Source: Cryobacterium flavum (lineage in GTDB: Bacteria > Actinomycetota > Actinomycetes > Actinomycetales > Microbacteriaceae). Taken from it: a stretch of 64,000 nt of DNA. The notes below the pieces were generated by a model. It worked only from the letters and a program-made list of their open reading frames with translations, was not told the DNA's origin and did no database searches. Positions 43,211 to 52,185 of the stretch are shown here, piece after piece. Numbering within the stretch: the first letter of the stretch is position 1; every line of letters begins with the position of its first letter. Made by a program: the position numbers and the translations under genes. The stretch covers positions 138,987-202,986 of the forward strand of contig NZ_FNIB01000003.1 of the NCBI RefSeq assembly GCF_900103805.1, written 5' to 3'.

Positions 43211-45478
43211 ATGACCCTCCTTGACTGCCCGCGTTCCGCCGCTCCCAGCATCGATGATGGTTGGGCCGGTTTCACCGCCGGACCCTGGCAGCACGGAATT
43301 GACGTGCGCGATTTCATTCAGCGCAACTACACGCCGTTCACCGAAGACGCGAGCTTTCTGACCGGGGCGACCGAGCGCACCCTGGGCCTGTGGGCTCGCC
43401 TGTCGGCGATGTTTCCCCGGGAGCGGGCGCTCGGCGTCTACGACGTCGACCCGACGACCCCGGCATCGATCACCGCGCACGCACCCGGCTACATCGACCG
43501 ACCGAACGAGATCATTGTCGGATTACAAACGGATGCCCCGCTCAAGCGCGCCATCATGCCGTTTGGCGGCTGGCGCATGGTCGCGACGAGCCTCGAGACC
43601 TACGGCTACCCGGTCTCGCCCGAGCTGGAAACGATCTTCACCAAGTACCGCAAGACCCACAACGACGGCGTGTTCGACGTGTATCCGCCGGCCGTCAAGC
43701 GGGCCAGGCACAGTCACCTCATCACGGGGCTGCCGGACGCCTACGGTCGCGGCCGCATTATCGGAGACTACCGCCGCGTCGCGCTCTACGGCGTGACCGC
43801 GCTGATCGCGGCGAAGAAGATCGAACGCGCGACGCTGGACGAGCAGCCGAGCACGGAAGAGATCATCCGCGCAAGGGAGGAGAACGCCGAGCAGGTGCGG
43901 GCCCTGAAAGAACTCGTTCAGATGGCCGCCAGTTACGGGTTCGACATTGCCCGGCCGGCACGAACGGCGACCGAAGCGGTGCAGTGGCTGTACTTTGCCT
44001 ACCTCGGCGCGGTCAAGGAGCAGAACGGTGCCGCCATGTCGTTCGGCCGCAACAGCGCCTTCCTCGACGCCTACCTCGAGCGTGACCTTCAGGCCGGAGT
44101 GTTGACCGAGAGCCAGGCGCAGGAACTCATTGACGACCTCGTGATCAAGCTGCGTATCGTGCGATTTCTGCGCACCCCGGAATACGACCAGCTGTTCTCC
44201 GGCGACCCCACCTGGGTCACCGAGTCGCTCGGTGGCATCGGCCTCGACGGGCGCACCCTCGTGGTGAAGACCGCGTTCCGGTTTCTGCAGACCCTGTACA
44301 ACCTGGGCCCGGCGCCGGAGCCGAACCTCACGGTGCTGTGGAGCGACGCTCTGCCCGAGGGATTCAAGCGCTTCTGCGCGCAGGTCTCCATCGACACCTC
44401 GGCCATTCAGTACGAGTCGGACGACATCATTCGTGAGGCCTGGGGCGACGACGCCGCCATCGCCTGCTGTGTCTCGCCGATGGGGGTCGGCAAGCAAATG
44501 CAATTCTTCGGCGCCAGGGTCAACGTCGTCAAGGCGCTGCTCTACGCCATCAACGGCGGTCGCGACGAACTGACCGGCGAGCAGATCGCGCCGGTCACCG
44601 CCCCGCTGGCCGGGGACGTGCTCGACTATGACACCGTCTGGGCCGCCTACCTCGCGAGCCTCGAATGGCTCGCCGAGACCTACGTCGACGCGCTCAACTG
44701 CATCCACTACATGCACGACAAGTACGCCTATGAACGGCTCGAGATGGCCCTGCACGACGGCACGATTCTGCGCACGATGGCCTGCGGCATCGCCGGCCTC
44801 AGCGTCGCCGCAGACTCCCTCGCCGCGATCAAGTACGCCACCGTGCGTCCGGTGCGCGACGACACCGGCCTCGTCGTGGACTACGCGATCGACGGCGAGT
44901 ACCCCTCGTTCGGCAACGATGACGACCGGGTCGACGAGATCGCGGTCACCATCGTCGAGACTTTTATGGCCATGATTCGCAAGCACCCCACCTACCGGAA
45001 CGCCGTACATACCCAGTCGGTGCTCACCATCACCTCGAACGTGGTCTACGGCAAGAAGACCGGAAACACGCCCGACGGACGCCGCGGCGGAGCGCCCTTC
45101 GCTCCCGGAGCCAACCCGATGAACGGCCGCGACACACACGGCATGCTCGCCTCGGCCCTGAGCGTGGCAAAACTGCCCTATTCCGAAGCGCAAGACGGCA
45201 TCTCCCTGACCAACACGGTCGTGCCGACCGGTCTCGGCCACACGCCCGAGGAGCAGATCACCAACCTCGTCGGCCTGATCGACGCCTACACGCTCGCGAG
45301 CGGGTATCACCTCAACATCAATGTGCTCAACCGCGAAACCCTTGAAGACGCCATGCTGCATCCCGAAAACTACCCGCAGCTGACCATCAGGGTGTCGGGC
45401 TACGCCGTGAACTTCGTGCGCCTCACCCGCGAGCAGCAGCTCGACGTAATCAGCCGCACCTTCCACACGAGCGTCTGA
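43211..45478 (+). CDS. pflB: Pyruvate formate-lyase
   Basis: A 755-residue glycyl-radical enzyme that splits pyruvate with CoA into acetyl-CoA and formate under anoxic conditions. It has [20 protein letters not shown] near the N-terminus, the adjacent active-site cysteines in [20 protein letters not shown] (C419/C420), [20 protein letters not shown], and the radical glycine in [14 protein letters not shown] (G730). Length and all key residues are intact. GGAGG at 43205-43209 is only one base from the ATG, which is unusually close. The activase gene follows after four bases. Confidence 0.97.
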   Translation: MTLLDCPRSAAPSIDDGWAGFTAGPWQHGIDVRDFIQRNYTPFTEDASFLTGATERTLGLWARLSAMFPRERALGVYDVDPTTPASITAHAPGYIDRPNEIIVGLQTDAPLKRAIMPFGGWRMVATSLETYGYPVSPELETIFTKYRKTHNDGVFDVYPPAVKRARHSHLITGLPDAYGRGRIIGDYRRVALYGVTALIAAKKIERATLDEQPSTEEIIRAREENAEQVRALKELVQMAASYGFDIARPARTATEAVQWLYFAYLGAVKEQNGAAMSFGRNSAFLDAYLERDLQAGVLTESQAQELIDDLVIKLRIVRFLRTPEYDQLFSGDPTWVTESLGGIGLDGRTLVVKTAFRFLQTLYNLGPAPEPNLTVLWSDALPEGFKRFCAQVSIDTSAIQYESDDIIREAWGDDAAIACCVSPMGVGKQMQFFGARVNVVKALLYAINGGRDELTGEQIAPVTAPLAGDVLDYDTVWAAYLASLEWLAETYVDALNCIHYMHDKYAYERLEMALHDGTILRTMACGIAGLSVAADSLAAIKYATVRPVRDDTGLVVDYAIDGEYPSFGNDDDRVDEIAVTIVETFMAMIRKHPTYRNAVHTQSVLTITSNVVYGKKTGNTPDGRRGGAPFAPGANPMNGRDTHGMLASALSVAKLPYSEAQDGISLTNTVVPTGLGHTPEEQITNLVGLIDAYTLASGYHLNINVLNRETLEDAMLHPENYPQLTIRVSGYAVNFVRLTREQQLDVISRTFHTSV

Positions 45479-45482
45479 CGTC

Positions 45483-46442
45483 GTGGGTGCCGCGGTCAAT
45501 GTCGGTCCACACCGCCTGGGTGTGCCGGTAAAGAGAACCTCAGACGGGCCGTCGCGAGCGGATGCCGTGAGCCGGGCCGTGCGCGCAGCATCCGTGGCCC
45601 GCGCCTCCACCACTGCTGACCTGCACCAGTTGGACCTCGCCCACACCGCCACCCGCGCGACGGGCGCTCCGGCGACCAAGAAGCACCACGAGAATCTGGC
45701 CGCGATCCGCGACGGTCGGGTGGCGAGCGTGCACTCCTGGGAACTCGTCACGGCCGTCGACGGGCCGGGCACCCGGCTGACCTACTTTCTCTCCGGCTGC
45801 CTGCTGCGCTGCCAGTACTGCCACAACCCGGACACCTGGAAGAAGCACGACGGCGTGATCACGCCGATTGAGGATGTGCTCACCCGTATCCGTCGCTACC
45901 TCGGTGTGTTCGCGGCGACCGGAGGCGGTCTGACGCTGTCCGGCGGGGAGCCGCTCATGCAACCGGCATTCGTCGCACGGGTGTTCGCCGAGTGCCATGA
46001 GCTCGGCGTGCACACGACCCTCGACACCTCGGGGTATCTCGGCACAAGCGCGTCGGACGAGTTGCTCGATCACACCGACCTCGTACTGCTCGACGTGAAG
46101 TCCGGCCTGCCCGACACCTACCGTGAAGTGACCGGGCGAGAGTTGGCACCGACCATCGCGTTCGGCGACCGGCTGAGCGCGCGCGGCACCAATGTCTGGG
46201 TTCGGTTCGTGCTCGTTCCCGGGCTGACCGACGCGATCGACAACGTTGACGCCGTCGCCGAGATCGTGGCCCGCTGGCCCAACGTCTCCAGGGTCGAGGT
46301 GCTGCCATTCCACCAGATGGGCGAGGACAAGTGGAACCGCCTGGCCATCCCGTATCCGCTGCACGGCGTGCAACCGCCGGACGCCGCCCTGCAGGAGCGG
46401 GTGCGCGGCCAGTTTCGCGCCCACGGCCTCATGACCTTCTGA
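45483..46442 (+). CDS. pflA: Pyruvate formate-lyase activating enzyme (radical SAM)
   Basis: A protein of up to 319 residues. The radical SAM motif is LSGCLLRCQYCHNPDTW (CxxxCxxC), preceded by HSWELVTAVDGPGTRLTYF and followed by ATGGGLTLSGGEPLMQPAFV and LDTSGYLG. It installs the glycyl radical in PflB using SAM and a 4Fe-4S cluster. The first 75 residues (Ala/Thr/Arg-rich) are absent from ordinary PflA of about 245 residues, so either the start is further downstream or this lineage has an extension. GTG 45483 directly follows the pflB stop. Confidence 0.93.
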   Translation: MGAAVNVGPHRLGVPVKRTSDGPSRADAVSRAVRAASVARASTTADLHQLDLAHTATRATGAPATKKHHENLAAIRDGRVASVHSWELVTAVDGPGTRLTYFLSGCLLRCQYCHNPDTWKKHDGVITPIEDVLTRIRRYLGVFAATGGGLTLSGGEPLMQPAFVARVFAECHELGVHTTLDTSGYLGTSASDELLDHTDLVLLDVKSGLPDTYREVTGRELAPTIAFGDRLSARGTNVWVRFVLVPGLTDAIDNVDAVAEIVARWPNVSRVEVLPFHQMGEDKWNRLAIPYPLHGVQPPDAALQERVRGQFRAHGLMTF

Positions 46443-46451
46443 ATCAGCCTC

Positions 46452-47303
46452 CTAGTAGCGGGCGAGCAACTCCGTCTTTTTGGCGAGGAATTCGGCATCC
46501 GTTACAACGCCGGCGTCGCGGAGCTGACCCAGCTGGGTCAGGTGCAGGGCGATTCCGGTGGATGCCGCGGGCGCGAGTTCGCGCCGGATGGGTGCGGCAG
46601 TCAGAGCCGTGATCGGCCCGGGGGCGACGGTGGGCCCGTGCACCGGTGACGGCGCAAACGCCGGAGCAGCATGCCCGGCCTGCGACATTCGGTCGATCCA
46701 AGCCAGGGCGATGGCGGAGAGAATGAACACCATGTGGATGATGACCTGCCAGAGCACGCCGTCCCAGGTGTAGACGTTGCCGGTGATGGTCTCGGTGGGG
46801 TTCGAATCCACCGGCGTGCCGCGCGCGGCCAGATCGCCGACCTCGATGAACGTCTTGAGCAGATGAATCGACGAGATCCCCACGATGGCCATAGCGAGTT
46901 TCACCTTGAGCACGTTCGCGTTGACGTGCGACAGCCATTCCGGCTGGTCGGGGTGACCCTCTAAGCGGATGCGCGAGACGAACGTTTCGTAGCCGCCGAT
47001 GATGACCATGATCAGCAGGTTCGCGATCATCACGACGTCGATCAGGCCGAGCACGGAGAGCATGATCGCGGCTTCTTCAACGTGGATGCCGCCGTCGTTA
47101 CTCGGAACGGTCAGTGACGTCCAGACGTCACCACCGAGGTTGATGAGCTCAACCATGAACACGATCACGTAAATGATCTGCGCGATGATCAGGCCGATAT
47201 AGAGGGGTGCCTGCAGCCAGCGGCTGAAGAAGATCATGAGCCCGACGCTGCGTACCCAGCGGGACTGGGGGCGGAAGGGGCGGGGGAGGGCTGTTTCAGT
47301 CAC
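46452..47303 (-). CDS. UPF0114/YqhA-like membrane protein with C-terminal SHOCT domain
   Basis: A protein of 283 residues. Residues 20-210 form four membrane helices of the UPF0114 type (FFSRWLQAPLYIGLIIAQII, ANLLIMVIIGGYETFVSRI, VLKVKLAMAIVGISSIHLLK). An Ala/Pro-rich linker leads to a short C-terminal SHOCT-like module (LTQLGQLRDAGVVTDAEFLA, KKTELLARY). UPF0114 proteins have no assigned function. The SHOCT module usually mediates oligomerisation. The fusion of the two is uncommon as far as I know. It converges on pflA with a nine-base gap. Confidence 0.85.
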   Translation of the reverse strand: MTETALPRPFRPQSRWVRSVGLMIFFSRWLQAPLYIGLIIAQIIYVIVFMVELINLGGDVWTSLTVPSNDGGIHVEEAAIMLSVLGLIDVVMIANLLIMVIIGGYETFVSRIRLEGHPDQPEWLSHVNANVLKVKLAMAIVGISSIHLLKTFIEVGDLAARGTPVDSNPTETITGNVYTWDGVLWQVIIHMVFILSAIALAWIDRMSQAGHAAPAFAPSPVHGPTVAPGPITALTAAPIRRELAPAASTGIALHLTQLGQLRDAGVVTDAEFLAKKTELLARY

Positions 47304-47346
47304 CGGTCGATCATAAGTTGGCCCCGAGTGAGAACCTCCTGTGAGC

Positions 47347-48060
47347 TCAGCTGGTTTTCATCGCCCGCACCAGCAGGCGGGAGTCGGCGATCGCAGGTTC
47401 CAGCCCGAGCAGCTCGGCGAAATGGGCCGACGGTTCGACTCCGAGTTCCCGCCCCAGGTGGGCCCGAAAACTGCGGTACACCCACACCGCCGAGGCGTAG
47501 TTGTCTTCGGCGATGTGGCAGCGTACGAGCAGGTGCTGGGCGCTTTCCCGCAGCGGGGCGACAAGCGCCGCTGCCCGTGCCGCTCCCAGGGCGCGGTTGA
47601 AACTGCTGGCGACCAGGTAACAGCGGGCCAGGGCTTCCAGCGCATCGACCCGCTGGTTCAGCAGGTGATCCTGCTGGTCGATCACCCATTCCTCGTACCA
47701 GCCCGGCAGCAGGTTGGCTTCCTGCAGCAAATCGATCGATTCGGGCGTCACCGATCGTGCGCCGTTCAGGGTGACCTCGGTGATCAATTCCCGTACCTCG
47801 CGCAGGTCAACGCGCACCGCGGCGTCGAGTTGCGGAGGATCAGTCGCGCTCAAGAGTCGGGGCAGTTCATGCGAGATGCGAAAGACGCTCGCCCGCAGGT
47901 TTCCGGCCGACTGACGCTCGGGGCTGTCGGGCCAGAGCAAGGCGGCCAGCACGGGTCGCGGTTGGGGGTGCAGCAGGGCGAGGGCAGCGAGCAGCCGCTT
48001 CTGACGTGCACCGACCTCGACCGGAAGGCCGTTGTAGCGCAACTGCCAGTGGCCCAGCAC
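47347..48060 (-). CDS. BTAD (SARP-like) transcriptional regulator
   Basis: A protein of 237 residues. The N-terminal OmpR/SARP-type winged helix (LRYNGLPVEVGARQKRLLAA, LLWPDSPERQSAGNLRASVF) is followed by the bacterial transcriptional activation domain (LLPGWYEEWVIDQQDHLLNQ, YASAVWVYRSFRAHLGRELG). SARP regulators act alone as activators, without receiver or ATPase domains. Transcribed divergently from the caspase-like gene across a 286-base spacer, so it is a candidate regulator of that cluster. Confidence 0.87.
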   Translation of the reverse strand: MLGHWQLRYNGLPVEVGARQKRLLAALALLHPQPRPVLAALLWPDSPERQSAGNLRASVFRISHELPRLLSATDPPQLDAAVRVDLREVRELITEVTLNGARSVTPESIDLLQEANLLPGWYEEWVIDQQDHLLNQRVDALEALARCYLVASSFNRALGAARAAALVAPLRESAQHLLVRCHIAEDNYASAVWVYRSFRAHLGRELGVEPSAHFAELLGLEPAIADSRLLVRAMKTS

Positions 48061-48346
48061 GTGAAGATCCTAGCCGGGTGTCGCCGAAAATCCCATGAGT
48101 GCTCGATCCGCGAAAGAATACACAGCGGACCCGCAACGAGACAGCGGGTGCTGCTACCGCCCAGAATGGCCAGCACCGGCTCGGTTGTCAATGCCGATAC
48201 CCCCAAAACGGATGCTTTCGCACCCGCGAGCGCGGCGCCCGAGTAACTCGCCGGTAACGCCCCTGCGGCTACCCTCGGTTCGCGCGGAGTGTGCAGCTGG
48301 CACCCGCGGCATCCGCTTGTGTTGGCTCTGTCAGATTTGGACCATC

Positions 48347-49198
48347 ATGACTCAATTCGCTCTCTGCGTGGGAATCAACAAGTTCGAGAATCTGCCGATG
48401 GCGAGCTGGCTGAACGGCTGCGTGAACGACGCCAACGATGTCAGGGAGCTGCTCGCCTCGGGTTTCGGATTCGCCGACGCGAGCATCACCGTGCTGACCG
48501 ACCAGGCAGCGACCAAGGACGCTGCGTTCGGCGCGATGACCGAGGCGCTGGACCGGGCGAACGCGCCGGGGGAGCACCTCGATCACATCGTTTTCACCAT
48601 GTCGAGCCACGGCACGCAGCTGCCCGACACGAGCGGCGACGAAGCCGACCAGGTCGACGAAGCCTTCGCCACCTACGACCTGCGGCAGAACGGTGCCGCG
48701 TGGGACCCGGGCTCTCTCATCGTCGACGATGAACTGCACGACCTGTTTGCCCGGCTGCCAAAGGGGGTGCTGGTCGATGTGATCCTCGACACCTGTCACA
48801 GCGGCAGCAGGCTGGGCGCCATGGACCTCGTGCCCACGGTCGACGACCGGCGCCCGCGCTTCGTGCCGCCGCCGACACCGCTCGGTCGGGACGGCGCCGA
48901 AGCCGAGGGCGCCGACACCCGTACCCTGCGGGACCTGGTTCGCACCTCCAAGGCCGCGGCCAAACCGGTGTTGTTCGCCGCCTGCCGCGCCGACCAGACC
49001 GCCGCCGACGCCAACTTCGACGGCCGGTACAACGGCGCGTTCACGCACTTTCTGCTGGACGCGCTGCAGTCCGGTTCGAGCCGTGGTGAGGTGATCAAAC
49101 AGGTCAACGCGAAGCTGCGGGCGCGCAAGTTCGCGCAGCGTGCGCAGCTGGAGGCATCCGCTTTGGGAAAGTCGACGGCGTGGGGCACGGCGTTCTGA
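48347..49198 (+). CDS. Caspase-fold peptidase (C14 family, metacaspase-like)
   Basis: A protein of 283 residues composed almost only of a caspase p20-type domain. It starts FALCVGINKFENLPMASWLN, followed by GCVNDANDVRELL. The catalytic His is in IVFTMSSHGTQLP (H88) and the catalytic Cys in VILDTCHSGSRLG (C150), followed by a p10-like region with KPVLFAACRADQTAADANFD, GAFTHFLLDAL. Bacterial members (orthocaspases) cut after Arg or Lys and are often calcium-dependent. No signal peptide, so cytosolic. The neighbouring gene 0.45 kb downstream carries a second caspase domain. Confidence 0.92.
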   Translation: MTQFALCVGINKFENLPMASWLNGCVNDANDVRELLASGFGFADASITVLTDQAATKDAAFGAMTEALDRANAPGEHLDHIVFTMSSHGTQLPDTSGDEADQVDEAFATYDLRQNGAAWDPGSLIVDDELHDLFARLPKGVLVDVILDTCHSGSRLGAMDLVPTVDDRRPRFVPPPTPLGRDGAEAEGADTRTLRDLVRTSKAAAKPVLFAACRADQTAADANFDGRYNGAFTHFLLDALQSGSSRGEVIKQVNAKLRARKFAQRAQLEASALGKSTAWGTAF

Positions 49199-49201
49199 AC
49201 C

Positions 49202-49702
49202 TCAGGGATGAAAGGTCGGCCGACGGTCGGCCGAGACCTCGGAGGGCGGCGCGGCGATTTTTCGCGGGCTGGGCTGCGGCGGTACAGGCGGGGCGGCGGC
49301 ATTCGCTGGGCGAGTGGCGAGCTGCGCGGCGGCGAGCTTGGCGCGCTGGCGGTCGGGATCGAGAATCGGTTTGAGGGCGGCGAAGCTGAGGCGCCCGCCC
49401 TCGTCGAACCGCAGTTGCCCGCCGCCGCGAATGAACACCGGTGCCCGGGTAGCGAGCCCCAGGCTGCGGGCTTCAGCGGCGCTCAGCCGAAACTCCTGGG
49501 TGAAGGTGGCGCCGATCTCCGACACGACGAAACCGTCGGGGCCGACGCGCAGGGTGGGGCGCACCCGTTCGACCGCGATCGGCCGGGTCGGATCGATTCT
49601 CGCCGCCGCGAGCAGTGTGGGGTTCTCCCAGAGAAACCGCACGATGTCCTCCGGATCGGAAGCCAGCGCGGCCAGCCGAAAACTACGGCCGCACGTCGTC
49701 AA
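49202..49702 (-). CDS. Unknown protein between the two caspase genes
   Basis: About 165 residues containing LAALASDPEDIVRFLWENPT, RPTLRVGPDGFVVSEIGATF and EARSLGLATRAPVFIRGGGQ, then a Pro/Ala-rich tail. The amino acid composition is that of a real protein, while the other strand here reads as Arg/Ser-rich shadow. The start is unclear. The frame extends to ATG 49777, but that would overlap the divergent fusion gene by 134 bases, so I list a TTG at 49702 as a conservative start. No family recognised. Its end is four bases from the caspase stop. Confidence 0.5.
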   Translation of the reverse strand: MTTCGRSFRLAALASDPEDIVRFLWENPTLLAAARIDPTRPIAVERVRPTLRVGPDGFVVSEIGATFTQEFRLSAAEARSLGLATRAPVFIRGGGQLRFDEGGRLSFAALKPILDPDRQRAKLAAAQLATRPANAAAPPVPPQPSPRKIAAPPSEVSADRRPTFHP

Positions 49703-51941
49703 CCTCAGCGGCGGCACATTCTCGTCGACCGGGGCGTTCACAACGACCAAGAAAGACGTCGACGCCATCTTCGCCACCCACCTGCCGGCCTTTGTGGCCG
49801 AGCATGGCGGCGTCGTTCCCGTGGTGTTCTACGCGCACGGCGGGCTCGTCGATGAGCAATCCGGGCTGCGCATCGCGGCCACCCAGGTGGACTGGTGGAA
49901 ATCGAACGGCGTCTACCCGATTCACTTCGTCTGGGAGACCAGCCTCGCCGGGGCCATCACGAGCGCGGTCGGAGACTGGGCGCAGGGTCGCCGCGGCTGG
50001 CTCGACGATGCAAAGGACCGGGTACTCGAACTGGCGGCCCGATTCGGGCAGGGCCAGGCGATCTGGGGGCAGATGAAGCGTTCGGCCGAGGCGGCCCCGG
50101 CCGGTGACGGCGGCGCCCGCTACGTGGCCGAAGCGCTTGGCGCGTACTGCGCAGCGCATCCCGACACGATCACCGTGCACGCCGTCGGGCACAGCGCCGG
50201 GTCGATCTTTCACTCCTTCTTTCTGCCGACGGCGTTGAAAGCCGGGGTGCCGGCCATCGAAACGCTCAGCCTGCTCGCGCCGGCCGTGCGCACCGACGTC
50301 TTCGAGAAGCAGATCGTGCCCCTGGTCGGCCACGGCGTGGAATCCCTCGCCATGTTCACCATGACCGAGAAACTCGAACGCGACGACACCTGCCTCGGCG
50401 CCTACGGAAAGTCCCTGCTCTACCTCGTGCGGGCGTCGTTCGAACCCGAGGAGTTTTCGCCCATCCTTAGACTCGAGGAATGCCTGCGCGCCGACCCCGT
50501 GCTGGCTGGGCTGTTCGGGCTGTCCGGCGCGAGCGGGTCGCCCGGGGTCGGTGGGGCGGCCGATATCATCTGGTCGAAGACGCCAAGCGGCCCGCTCACC
50601 AGCCGCAGCACCTCGACCAGTCACGGCGGTTTCGACAACGACATTCCCACTATGGACAGCGTCGCCCGCCGGGTCACCGGCAGCTCGCGCATCCAGTCGT
50701 TCCCAGCCACTCGGGATCTCGGCGACGAACTTTGGCCTATGGCAGGCCCGGCAGCGCCCCGACCGGTCGGCACTCACCAGGCGCTCTGTGTGGGCATCAA
50801 CGCCTATCCGGGCGGGGATGCCCTCTACGGCTGCGTAGCCGATGCCGAGGCCTGGGCTGCGCAATTCAGCATCGCCGGGTTCGCGGTGCGCACCCTGCTC
50901 GACGCGGAGGCGACCCGGCAGAACATTCTGCTCGGGCTGCTCGACCTGGTCGCCAGTAGCGTCGCCGGCGACGTGCTGGTCTTTCAATACGCCGGCCACG
51001 GCACCTACGTCGACGATCTCGACGGCGACGAGTCCGAGGCCGGCAACGAGGAGACGAAGTACGACGAAGCGCTCTGCCCGATCGACTTTCGCGACGGCAA
51101 CCTGATCATCGATGACGACCTGGGCGAGATCTTCGACCAGCTGCCCGACGGCGTCAGCCTCACGGCCTTCTTCGATTCCTGCCACTCCGGTGATGGTCAG
51201 CGCCGGTTGCAGCTGCAGCCGGCCGATGTGGCCGACCTGAGTGCGGCATCCGCTCCCCACGGGCGGCGGGCGCGGTTCATCATCCCCGATGAGCAGACGA
51301 GCAGGAACTATCGGGCCAAGCGCGGCGCGCCCGCTCGGGCCGGCAAGCGGGCGCTGACCCGGGAAGTGCTGTTCAGTGCGTGCAAGCCCACCGAGGTCGC
51401 GTATGAAACTGGCGGGCACGGGAACTTCACCGTTGCGGCCAGCCTGCTCGTGGTTCCGAGCGCGAATCGCCTGACCAACGCCGAATTCCTGGCCAAGGTG
51501 CGGGAAGCATTCTCCAGCCAGCCGAGGCAGAACCCCGATTTCAATGGTCCGCGGGCGGCGAAGTCGCGGGTGTTTTTGGGGGCTCTGGTTGGCGGTGCTG
51601 GTTCGGTATCTGTTGCCGGTGCTAACAGTGCTGGTTCGGCGCGGGCGGGGTCGCCGCCGGTGCGGGCTCGGGTTCGGGCTTTGGGTCCCGCAACGATTCC
51701 GGGCGCTATTTCGGCTCTGCTTGACGCGGCCGCCGGCGTGGGAACCGGGGTCGGAGCCGGGGTCGGCGCGGGCGGGATTGGCGCGGGCGGGGTCGGCGCG
51801 GGCGGGATCTACCCGCTCGCGGCATCCGCTGGCCCGGCAGGAATGGCGGGCAGCGCCGACTCGTGCGAAACGGATGCCGCCGCTCGCGCCCTCGCGGCTG
51901 CCGCGTTCCTGCGCACTGCTGCGGACTTCATCGACGGGTAG
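49644..51941 (+). CDS. Alpha/beta-hydrolase-caspase fusion protein
   Basis: About 765 residues with two catalytic modules. Residues 15-300 are an alpha/beta hydrolase (VPVVFYAHGGLVD, nucleophile elbow TVHAVGHSAGSIFHSFF with S184). Residues 375-650 are a caspase domain (HQALCVGINAYPGG, His452 in FQYAGHGTYV, Cys513 in AFFDSCHSGDG), followed by LFSACKPTEVAYETGGHGNF. A Gly-rich low-complexity stretch (GVGAGVGAGGIGAGGVGAGG) precedes a helical end. No signal peptide. Both active sites look intact. ATG 49644 is chosen because upstream sequence in this frame is antisense to a likely gene. Confidence 0.85.
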   Translation: MSSGSEASAASRKLRPHVVNLSGGTFSSTGAFTTTKKDVDAIFATHLPAFVAEHGGVVPVVFYAHGGLVDEQSGLRIAATQVDWWKSNGVYPIHFVWETSLAGAITSAVGDWAQGRRGWLDDAKDRVLELAARFGQGQAIWGQMKRSAEAAPAGDGGARYVAEALGAYCAAHPDTITVHAVGHSAGSIFHSFFLPTALKAGVPAIETLSLLAPAVRTDVFEKQIVPLVGHGVESLAMFTMTEKLERDDTCLGAYGKSLLYLVRASFEPEEFSPILRLEECLRADPVLAGLFGLSGASGSPGVGGAADIIWSKTPSGPLTSRSTSTSHGGFDNDIPTMDSVARRVTGSSRIQSFPATRDLGDELWPMAGPAAPRPVGTHQALCVGINAYPGGDALYGCVADAEAWAAQFSIAGFAVRTLLDAEATRQNILLGLLDLVASSVAGDVLVFQYAGHGTYVDDLDGDESEAGNEETKYDEALCPIDFRDGNLIIDDDLGEIFDQLPDGVSLTAFFDSCHSGDGQRRLQLQPADVADLSAASAPHGRRARFIIPDEQTSRNYRAKRGAPARAGKRALTREVLFSACKPTEVAYETGGHGNFTVAASLLVVPSANRLTNAEFLAKVREAFSSQPRQNPDFNGPRAAKSRVFLGALVGGAGSVSVAGANSAGSARAGSPPVRARVRALGPATIPGAISALLDAAAGVGTGVGAGVGAGGIGAGGVGAGGIYPLAASAGPAGMAGSADSCETDAAARALAAAAFLRTAADFIDG

Positions 51942-52185
51942 GCCAGGGGGATTCGGGGGCGTCGCCGGGGTCGTGGCGTAGCTCCCGCGGCGCCGTGAAC
52001 TGGGCGCGCGCGGGCGCCGTGAAACGGCGATTGGCAGGCCGAAATGGGCACAACGGCAGACTCGGATTGTCGACATCTTTCGCATCCGGTGCCGTGGCCT
52101 GCGAGACTGGATGCACAGCTCGGCGCCGAGGTCGCTCGACCGGATCGCCGAAACGATGTATGCGCTTGCGCCTCGGAAGGACTCC

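Noticed and set aside
49314-49643. N-terminal 110 codons of the hydrolase-caspase frame
   Set aside because: Arg/Ser-rich composition typical of antisense to a real gene. The credible protein begins near 49644.
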